DNA from: Erpetoichthys calabaricus
Taxonomy: Eukaryota; Chordata; Cladistia; Polypteriformes; Polypteridae
DNA: 64,000 nt
Direction: 5' to 3'
NCBI RefSeq assembly: GCF_900747795.2
Contig: NC_041405.2
Coordinates: 134,934,946-134,998,945, forward strand
Of the stretch, positions 37,035 to 48,315 are shown piece by piece. A program made the translations under genes and the position numbers. Each line of letters opens with the position of its first letter. Within the stretch, counting starts at the first letter, position 1. A model generated the notes under the pieces. The model searched no databases. It was not told where the DNA came from and saw nothing but the letters and a program-made list of their open reading frames with translations.

Positions 37035-40000
37035 TGATCAAAAAAATTAAAGGAACACTTTCAGAAAAATCATGCTGGATATCTATACTGATATGGACTG
37101 GGTTATGTGTTCGGAACGAAAGGATGCCACATTGTTTGATGGAAATGAAAAATATCAACCTACAGAGGTCTGAATTCAAAGACACCCAAAAATCAAAGTG
37201 AAAAATGAGCATACTCAGTAGTTTGTATGGCCCACATGTGCTTGTATGCATTTGACAATGTCGGGCTATGCTCCTAATGAGACGACAGATGGTGTCCTGG
37301 GGAATCTCCTCCCAGATCTGGACCAGGGCAACACTGAGCTCCTGGACAGTCTGAGGTGCAACCTGGCGGCGTCGGAGGGATCGAAACATAATGTCCCAGA
37401 TGTGTTCTGTTGGATTTAGGTCAGGAGAGTGTGGGGGCCAGTCAATGGTATCAATTCCTTCATCTTCCAGGAACTGCCTACATACTCTCGCCACTTGAGG
37501 CCGTGCATTGTCATGCTCCAGGAGGAACCCAGGACCCACTGCACCAGCATAGGGGCAGACAGAGGATCAAAGGATCTCATCCCGATACCTAATGGCAGTC
37601 AAGGTGCCATTGTCTAGCTTGTAGAGGTCTGTGCGTCCCACCATGGATATGCTTCCCCAGACCATCACTGACCCACCACTAAACCGGTCATGCTGAACGA
37701 TGTTACAGGCAGCATAACGTTCTCCACAGCTTCTCCAGACCCTTTCACGTCTATCACATGTGTGCTCAGGGTTAACCAGATCTCATCTGTGAAAAGCACA
37801 GGGCGCCAGTGGTGGACCCACCGATTCTGGTATTCTGTGGCAAATGCCAGTCAAGCTCCACAGTGCCGGGCAGTGAGCACAGGGCCCACTAGAGGACGTC
37901 AGGCCCTCGGGCCACCCTCATGAAATCTGTTTCTGATTATTTGGTCAGACACATTCACACCAGTGGCCTGCTGGAGGTCATTTTGTTGGGCTCTGGCAGT
38001 GCTCATCCCGTTCCTCCTTGGCCAAAGGAGCAGATACCGGTCCTGCTGATGGGTTAAGGACCTTCCACGGCCCTGTCCAGCTCTCCTAGAGTATCTGCCT
38101 GTCTCCTGGAATCCCCTCCATGCCATTGAGACTGTGATAGGAGACTCAGCAAATCTTCTGGCAATAGCACGTATTGATGTGCCATCCTAGAGAAGTTGGA
38201 CTACTTGTTCAACCTCTATAGGGTCCAGGTATCGCCTAATGCTACCAGTAGTGACACTGACCATAGCCAAATGCAAAACTAGTGAAAAAATAGCCAGAAA
38301 AGATGAGGAGGGAAAAATGTCAGCGGCCTCCACCTGTTAAGCCATTCCTGTTTTGAGGGTTATCTCATTGTTACCCCTGTAGTGCACCTGTTGTTAATTT
38401 CATTAACACCAAAGCAGCTGAAACTGATTAACAACCCCCTTGCTACTTAACTGACCAGATCAATATCCCAGAAGTTTCATTGACTTGATGCTATTAATTT
38501 TTTTGAACACTGTGTGTATACAGTATGTGTGTGTGTGCATTGTAGGGCACAATTTTATGTGTCAAATTAATAAATACCATATTTGTGAAGGAGTAGCTTT
38601 GAATGGAAGAATATCAAAATTATCCTTTAAACTCGTTTTACCATTAGCATTGAACACCCATCAGTTCTGCTTCCCAAGTTTCACTGCTACCTCATAGACA
38701 GCAGAGAACACCACTTCCTCTGTTAGTGGTAAATACTGGTTAGGCGCAGTGCACTCTGCTGGTGATTGGACATAATAGTTTCCATTCGAATAAAGTTTAG
38801 ACCCATATCTCAAATTTATCCAAGTTCCAGACATTTTTCCAATGTCTAACCAAAGAATAAAATTCTCTGGAATGATCAGGCTAGTCCACTCATTGTATCT
38901 CAAGCTTTGTATGATTATTTCATTTGCATAAATGTAACCACATATATTTTTGTGTTCTTCGCTTAAAAATTATTTGGCTTTGATAAACAGTGGGAGCTTA
39001 CAGGAAGGAAAACTGCCTAGAAGACACTGAGTACTAATGGGTGAAATTGGAAGGTTATGACCCTTCTGCTCACTTGGTATCAGTGCATTTGATTATAAGC
39101 TTGTTTGTCTTTTCTAGTGTTCACTCAAACTTTGCAGTCATTTTTCTTGAAAGGAAGATTCAGTCAGTTTGCCACTTTGTCTTTATTTTTTTCATGCTCT
39201 GCCCTGCAATTTGAGAGGAGCCATAAAATCAAGTTGTTTGCAAAGTAGTTCCACATTTAGACCTAAAAAACTAGTGCTGGCAGAAGTTTGGGTGGAAAAT
39301 TTTAAAAAAGTGCTCAAGTAGGCCAAGTTGTTGGTGAGCTTATTACAGAGAGACTGCGGCATGTTTGAAGGCCTTCGAGCCACAGGCTGTTGGAAAAAGA
39401 CATTGAATCCCTGCTTCACTGAGTCATGGGCAGGGACTGGCAGTGGGAAGTCAGTGAAGTGGACAGAAAAATGAGCCCCTAGTGGACAGAAACATACATT
39501 TTTTACTCATTGATATAATTTCTTACAAAGTAAACACATTGTTATAGAAGAAATATTTTTACAGGATAACTGTTTTTATTTTGCATGAAAAAATCTTTGA
39601 AAATCGTGCTACAATACATGTGTGGTTTCTTCTCTTATGAGTAGTAGAAGCACAGATTGTCACATAAAGCCATTCTTTAGATTTCTTTTTTTAATGTTTA
39701 TATTATACAGTGCCTTGCGAATGTACTTTAAGTGGTAAATCCTATAGTACCAGATATAATGAAGTCCTCTTTATTTTTCTCCCAAACAACTTTTGAAAGG
39801 GCAGTAGATTGGAGCATATCATTACTTGAAATAGTGGAGGACATAGCAGCCAATATTCTAGTGAAACAGGAATATAGGAAGGAAATCACAAATTTAAAGG
39901 CCATTCCAGTCAAAGATGAAGAAGCAAAATTTATTTTAGTGGTTTTGAATACAAGATGGGGTAAATTAATCTAATACAGTGCATCCGGAAAGTATTCACA

Positions 40001-42790
40001 GCGCATCACTTTTTCCACATTTTGTTATGTTACAGCCTTATTCCAAAATGGATTAAATTAATTTTTTTCCCCTCAGAATTCTACACAAACATCCCATAAT
40101 GACAATGTGAAAAAAGTTTACTTGAGATTTTTGAAAATTTATTAAAAAATAAAAAAACTGAGAAATCACATGTACGTAAGTATTCACAGCCTTTGCTCAA
40201 TACTTTGTCGATGCTCCTTTGGCAGCAATTACCGCCTCAAGTCTTTTTGAATATGATGCCACAAGCTTGGCACACCTATCCTTGGCCAGTTTCACCCATT
40301 CCTGTTTGCAGCACCTCTCAAGCTCCATCAGGTTGGATGGGAAGCGTCGGTGCACAGCCATTTTAAGATCTCTCCAGAGATGTTCAATCGGATTCAAGTC
40401 TGGGCTCTGGCTGGGCCACTCAAGGACATTCACAGAGTTGTCCTGAAGCCACTCCTTTGATATCTTGGCTGTGTGCTTAGGGTCGTTGTCCTGCTGAAAG
40501 ATGAACCGTCGCCCCAGTCTTAGGTCAAGAGCGCTCTGGAGCAGGTTTTCATCCAGGATGTCTCTGTACATTGCTGCAGTCATCTTTCCGTTTATCCTGA
40601 CTAGTCTCCCAGTCCCTGCCGCTGAAAAACATCCCCACAGCATGATGCTGCCACCACCATGCTTCACTGTAGGGATGGTATTGGCCTGGTGATGAGCGGT
40701 GCCTGGTTTCCTCCAAACGTGACGCCTGTGATTCACACCAAAGAGTTCAATTTTTGTCTCATCAGACCAGAGAATTTTCTTTCTCATGGTCTGAGAGTCC
40801 TTCAGGTGCCTTTTGGCAAACTCCAGGCGGACTGTCATGTGCCTTTTACTAAGGAGTGGCTTCCGTCTGGCCACTGTACCATACAGGTCTGATTGGTGGA
40901 TTGCTGCAGAGATGGTTGTCCTTCTGGAAAGTTCTCCTCTCTCCACAGAGGACCTCTGGAGCTCTGACAGAGTAACCATCGGGTTCTTGGTCACCTCCCT
41001 GACTAAGGCCCTTCTCTCCCGATCGCTCAGTTTAGATGGCCGGCCAGCTCTAGGAAGAGTCCTGGTGGTTTCGAACTTCTTCCACTTACGGATGATGGAG
41101 GTCACTGTGCTCATTGGGACCTTCAAAGCAGCAGAAATTTTTCTGTAACCTTCCCCAGATTTGTGCCTCGAGACAATCCTGTCTCTGAGGTCTACAGACA
41201 ATTCCTTTGACTTCATGCTTGGTTTGTGCTCTGACATGAACTGTCAACTGTGGGACCTTATATAGACAGGTGTGTGCCTTTACAAATCATGTCCAATCAA
41301 CTGAATTTACCATAGGTGGACTCCAATTAAGCTGCAGAAACATCTCAAGGATGATCAGGGGACACAGGATGCACCTGAACTCAATTTTGAGCTTCATGGC
41401 AAAGGCTGTGAATACTTAAGTACATGTGCTTTCTCAATTTTTTTTATTTTTAATAAATTTGCAAAAATCTCAAGTAAACTTTTTTCACATTGTCATTATG
41501 GGGTGTTGTGTGTAGAATTCTGAGGAAAAAAATGAATTCAATCCATTTTGGAATAAGGCTGTAACATAACAAAATGTGGAAAAAGTGATGCGCTGTGAAT
41601 ACTTTCCGGATGCACTATATGTAAATCATTTGTTGTGGGTGTTTGTCCTGTATGCAGATCCGCACTGTTTTGAACTTCTCTCCTGTCAAATTTGCAGATT
41701 CACCATGTGTACATTACCAGAAAAGAAAAACCAACCACAGGTGTAGTTTTCTTCTTGATACAAAAGACATTGAAAGTATTTGAGGGAACAGAAATGTATA
41801 CCATATACTCCTGGACTTAGAAAAATGTACTGTATGCCAGAGTGCCTAGGAAGGTGGCCTGCTGGTGTCTGAAGAAAAGAAGTGTGTTCCAGAAAAGATT
41901 ATTAGTATAGTCTGAGAAATGTATGTCAGAAAAAAGCTGTGATGCAAATGAAAAGCGGAGTTTTGAAATAATTGTAGGTTTACGTCATGGGTCCCATGCT
42001 TTTTTAAATTGGTGATAGACATACTAAGCGATTAACATCAGAAATGAAGAATTGAGGGAACCACTGTTTGTCAGTGATTTAGGGTTAAGTTGCAAAAAGA
42101 CTGTTGTTGTTGAATGCAATAAAGAAGAGGAACAAAATGTACATAAATTGTAATGCAAGTTAACCACTTTAAATGTCTACGCTCTGTGTTTGAGCCAAAA
42201 GATAGCTGTGAAACAACAATGAAGAAGAGAGTTGTGGCAAAATTGATAAAATAGGTGGAATTGGCAGGAGTTATAAATGATCAAATATTTCCAATTAAAC
42301 ATAAGTGTAAGCTAAACTATATAAGGCAGTAGTTTCACTAGTGTTTCTGTATGGTTGTGAAACTTGGAACACAAGAAAAATGAGAAAGAGGGTGAGGTGT
42401 TTCTTTAAGAAAACCAAATGAGGAGGTCCACAAAATGGCAGCAGTCAGATCTGTTTATATGGAAAGTTGTGGAAAGTAGAATGAAATGTTTTGGATGTTT
42501 TGTACACTTGAGGGGGAATGAACAATTTGGAAAAACCTGGTAATCATTACACTGATCTACAAAAAATATTTTTTGTTTGCTACTGGGAACTTCAGAGCAG
42601 CTCTTTATTAAGTTTTTTACACTGATGTCATATATGAAATCGGAATTAAACTAGCACATCAGGTTTTTGAAATACAGTGGAACCTCGGTTCACGACCATA
42701 ATTCGTTCCAAAACTCTGGTCGTGAACCAAAGCAATTTCTCCCATAGGACTGTATGTAAATACAATTAATCCGTTCCAGACCGTACGAAC

Positions 42791-42869
<79 letters not shown>

Positions 42870-43775
42870 ATATATATTTTAGTTTTTAAGCAGAAATATA
42901 GTTAATTATACCATAGAATGCACAGCGTAATGGTAAACTAAATGTAAAAACATTGAATAACACTGAGAAAACCTTGAACAACAGAGAAAACTAAAACTGC
43001 AGTAGTTCGCGCTATAGTGCTAGGAACCGCTCGCTAAAAACACTTTTTTTAATGAGTTTTAAGCACAGGGAAAAATGAACATTTGAAAAATCCGTAATTT
43101 AATAAACCACCAAGAAAAGTAACATTGCAACAATGCAGGCTACGAACCGATCACTGTAAATAGAACTGAAAACAAAAACAAGCCTTCTCTACCTTATGCG
43201 TCCCTCGCTCTCTCTCTCTCCCCCCCTGTGTGTGCGTGCGTGTGTCTCTCTTTTGCCAGCCTGGAGCGCCTGTGTGTGTGTCTCTCTAGCGCTCCTGTGT
43301 GTGTGCACACGCCTCTCTCTCCCACGCATGTGTGTGTGTGTGCGTGCGTCTCTCTTTTGCGAGCCTGGAGCTCTTGTGTGTGTGTGTGTGTGTGTCTCTC
43401 TAGCATGCTCCTGTATGTGTGCGCGCCTCTCTCTCCCCCGCCTGTGTGTGTGTGTGCGTGCGTCTCTCTTTTGCGAGCCTGGAGCGCCTGTGTGTGTGTC
43501 TCTCTAGCGGCTCCTGTGTGTGTGCGCGCCTCTCTCTCCCGCGCCTGTGTGTGTGCGTGCATCTCTCTTTTGTGAGCCTGGAGCTCCTGTGTGTGTCTCT
43601 CTAGCGCGCTCCTATGTGTGCGTGCCTCTCTCTCCCACACCTGTGTGTGTGTGCGTCCGTCTCTCTTTTGCGAGCCTGGAGCTCCTGTGTGTGTGCGCGC
43701 CTCTCTCACGCGTGCTCCTGTGTGGCTCTCTCTGTCTCCCGCTGCCTGTGTGTGTGCCTCTGTCTCTCGCGCTGC

Positions 43776-43832
<57 letters not shown>

Positions 43833-46540
43833 TCTCTCGCTCTCTCTCTTGCTCGCTGCACAGGAAATGCACAGGAAGAGACTTAACATGTACAAACCGA
43901 AAGGGAACCTGGCTTGTTCATATACTGAGTGTGTGGTCGTGAACCGAGGCAAAAGTTTGGCGAACTTTTTGGTCGTAAACCGAGTTGTATGTGTACTGAG
44001 ACGTTCGTGAACCGAGGTTCCACTGTATACATTATTGACATTTTGACACTTTTGGATATCAATATAATATATCAACACGATATCTGTAGTTTGGATTATG
44101 TCCCACCAAAATTGTTTTGATGTGTCTATTCTGAAAACAAACCAGAAGACAATACCAGAGACACATTAAAGCATATTTATGTCAATTTACCTCAATATAA
44201 AAGTGAGGTCACTATGCCCAAAAATGTTGGAGGCCCTCACTTTTGCGCTTGTGCTGCACATCCGTCTCTCTTTGCAAGAACCAACAGTACTCACCCATCA
44301 TGCTTGGTGTGAATTTTCCCCGATATCATTTTTCCATCATCTTTGTATCTTGATGAAATCTTTCCCCGTGCTCACCTCTGACCGCTTAGGTTTGGTGGAA
44401 AAAAGTCGAGATGAGAATGTAAAAAATGCATCTTCAGTGACATTCTGGCTCCCGTAAGCTAATATACTTTCAGTAGGTTCTCCACAAGCTCAGCGTAATT
44501 CTCTGCCCTGTGCTTGTCAAGAAGATTCTGGACAACCTGCACGAATGAGGGTGCTGATTCAGTTGGCTTCAGTTTCTTTTTGAACTCATCGTCAAGCATC
44601 AGTTCACGGATTTCCTTAATTTTGGCTTCACTTTTCTCGAGACCAAACTTATTTCTTAAATGCTGAAATACATCGCCTTTACTGTCCAGTCACCCTAGTT
44701 GTCCAAGACCTGGAACATCATAACTAAAAAACGGGTCGTGCTGGACGAAAACGGTTTTCAGATTTGAAGTCAGCAAGTGAAATTTGTTAAAGTACAGGTG
44801 AATGAATCCCAGTAGCAAAATGCTTGTTGACCAGTTTTATTGTAAGGAAGAGGATTAAGAGGAATACAGAACGTTAGTTGGAGAGACTTGGTGGCAAAGA
44901 GTTTGATGACGCTGAATGTAGAGGCTGCTGTAGACAAGAATAAATGTAGATTGAGTGTCTGGATGTTTGGCTCCTAACAGTTAGGAAGTGATATCAAGTT
45001 TTGTTTGAAGAAAAAAAAAAAAGTAGAATGGCTACATATCCTGTGCATAATATTTAAATGACTCCACTTATGCGTACTTTAGTCAGGCCAGGGTTGTACC
45101 ACTTTGATAAGTAAGAGTACCCCTTCATCAGTAATTCAAGTGAATATAGATTGTGGGCCCACTGCTCGTCCCCTTCTTAACTGCACACAACTATACTTCA
45201 TCCGGCCATTCACTACATATGGTAGTGCTGTAATGTGGGCATTGTTGAAGAGAAATGTGCTTGGAAATTTTAAAGCAATATAAAATGACAATTATTTGAA
45301 TATGTAAAGAAAAAGTGGTTGACTTTATTGTGTCTTTCTTTGTGTGATGATAATCACTTACTAGGTAATGTGTGTGAAAAGTTGTACGGAAGCTGATTTG
45401 GCCTTCTGTACTTGTTCTACTTTAGATTTCTAACAAATCAGAGGCAGAGAGAATCATGACACCATACTTTATGTGAGTTTATTTTAAGTAAGTGCTTGTG
45501 CATCAATGTCATTGTATTATGCTTTCCTTGGTACTTGAAAGATATAATGATATTTGAGATGGAGGAAGAAGAGGAAGAGCATTGTCTCCCTACCCAACAG
45601 TCCCTTACCCTCATTTTCAACTGTGCTGCTCAAGTTACTGAAGGCTTTGTGTGTATGTGTGTGTGTGTGTGTGTGTTTTTTTTTTTTTTTGCTCTTACAA
45701 AAAGGGCATTGTGTGGCTCTACAGAAGCAGCACTGATGCCAGGGTTATTCAATAGGAAACATGGGCCTCGGGATCATCAGATGACCATTCACACCTGACA
45801 ACCCAGGCTGGAGCATGCAATAAATGTACTAGAGGCAGACAGAATACCATTATTGGAAAGTAATATCCCACTTATCCTGCAGTTTGCCTTTTAGTTCATT
45901 CACATCTTTTTGTCTGCTTCACCCAGGCTTTTGGCAATGCAAAGACCGCACACAACAACAATTCCAGTCGCTTTGGAAAGTTTATTCAAGTCAACTACCT
46001 GGAAAGCGGCATTGTCCGAGGGTAAGTAGGGAAGGCTTGGTACTTTGACCCAGTTTTGTATTATACTGAACATCTATCTAACAAGATATTTCCTTCTGGC
46101 AGAGCGGTTGTGGAGAAGTATTTGCTGGAAAAGTCTCGATTAGTATCTCGGGAGAAGAATGAAAGGTAGGGGACACTATGATGACCATAAGTGATAGTTG
46201 GGCTCTTCTTAGCACCTATAGGTGGCAGTTTGGCATGTTACTCCTTAATCTGGTCACTTGACTTGTATAGTGCTCACTCCACTCACCTTTTCATAAGGTT
46301 CTTCAATTAATCCTCAAAGAATAATTCAGTAGCGATGTACCCCCAACATTTTGCCTGCTACTCCTTAATCTGGTCACTTGACTTGTATAGTGCTCACTCC
46401 ACTCACCTTTTCAAAAGGTTCTTCAATTAATCCTCAAAGAATGATTCAGTAGTGATGTACCCCCAACATTTTGCCTGCTAGGGCCTGAATTTCACTATTT
46501 ATGATTTGTGATTTCCTCTATGAAGCTGTAAATGATGTGA

Positions 46541-46573
<33 letters not shown>

Positions 46574-48257
46574 TTTACAGGTTTGAGGTTTAGTGTGGGT
46601 CTTAAAAGAAATGAAATCATCATAGACTTTGTGCATATATACTTACTGATATTTTCTGTTCACTAATTGTAAAATAGATAATGCAGAAAATCAATACTGA
46701 CCAAAGAACTAACTAAGTAAAATTTAATGGACAAGTAAAATTGAAATTTCAAATGTTACAAACTACTGATATTTACATTTTTCCCCACTTTAAAAGCTGC
46801 ATTTGTGATATCAGATTTTATTGAAGCTCAATCAGTCATTTCAGACTTCTTGCAAAAGCAGCGTTTGTTCTGTTTTCAAGGTATTACGTATACAGTAAGT
46901 TATGAGATATTTGCTATTGCTAGTTCCTGTACCTATCCAGAAGTACATGAAATGCAGGCCTGATAACTTTAAGTGTAATAATCAGGCCATCCTTCACTGA
47001 AGCTGCATTACAGTCACTTCCATGCTATTCAAATATGAGACCTACTTGCTTTTGGTAATTTTAGATGTTGTACTTATGAACATTACATTGCCCTCAAAAA
47101 CCCAAGAAGCACCACAAATTTAATGTTTTGTAATTACCTTTTAGTACTGAAATAAGCTGTTTTAGCATCCCCACAACTGCATGTTTCTCTTTTTGCACTG
47201 CTATTAGCACACAAGTTCTATCATTAGAGTGGCTTGCCATCTGCTTCAAAGCAGCATTCTGAGTTGAGCTACATAAAAGTCTGGCCAATGTGGAAGTTCT
47301 TAAACACTGACAAATAAATCATATTTTATAATGAACATATAGTACGGTTCATTTTGTCACCATTACAGAAAAGCTTCATGTTTAGAGGTAGCCACCTGTT
47401 TTGAAATGTGTCTGGAGTTTTACTTTCCACAAGTAAAGCACTACTGCTGTCTGTATGGAGTTTCCTAGTTCAAACCGTGGGTTTTGTCCCCACTTTCCAA
47501 AAACATTTAGGGGAGGTTAATTGTCATTGCTTGTATGGAGTGTCCACTTAAACACCGTATTTGTGTGCGTTTTCCTCCCATATCCCAAAGACATGCAGGT
47601 GTGTTTAATTTTCAACTGTAAGTTATTCCTATATGAGTAAGTGTGAGAGTGTGCTCGAGTGGCATTCTCTTCAGTTTTGGGTCCTGCCATGTGCCCACTT
47701 CTGCTGGGTTAGGTTCTAGCTTTCTCTTAAGCCAGAACTGATTACAAGTTAGAAAATGGAAAGACAGATATACAAGCATGAACTGCTGCTATAATGGACT
47801 AAAAGTTCCATTAAATAATCTTTTTTTTTTTTTTTTTACTCCTCCTTAAAACATGATGATTCCTTCACTGTATTCAACATATTGTGCAATGTTTTTGAGT
47901 AACTATGCATGCTTTTAGCTCTTCCCTTCCCTTTTTCCATTCTGTTGAAATGTGCTCTTTTTCACAGTGAAAACTGTAAGCCATCTTTAATTCTGTCGCG
48001 ATATCTTCCTACTCGCAAAATTCTTATTGTCACAACATCTTCACACCTCCTAATTCCTTTCAGTCACCAATCTTCTGAACATGCAAAATTCCCTCACTAT
48101 TCAAATGTAGATGGTATGACAATAGTTCGTCTTTTTAGAAAATACTTTGCATGTTCTATAGTTTCTTCCACAGTTCTGTGTTTCAGCATTGACGGTTTAA
48201 ATAACTTTCCAAAGGCTAGCTAGTTAGTCATTGCTGAGCTTGGAATCCATTACTTGT

Positions 48258-48315
<58 letters not shown>

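Noticed and set aside
38661-39419. Two minus-strand frames with protein-like composition.
   Set aside because: No recognised family, no matching splice sites and no initiation context. Kept only as possible old debris.
43194-44078. A 294-codon minus-strand open frame rich in His-Thr repeats, with several overlapping Cys/Val/Leu-rich frames on the plus strand.
   Set aside because: All come from the CT/GT minisatellite and GT microsatellite inside the Tigger-like MITE. They are repeats without stop codons, not genes.
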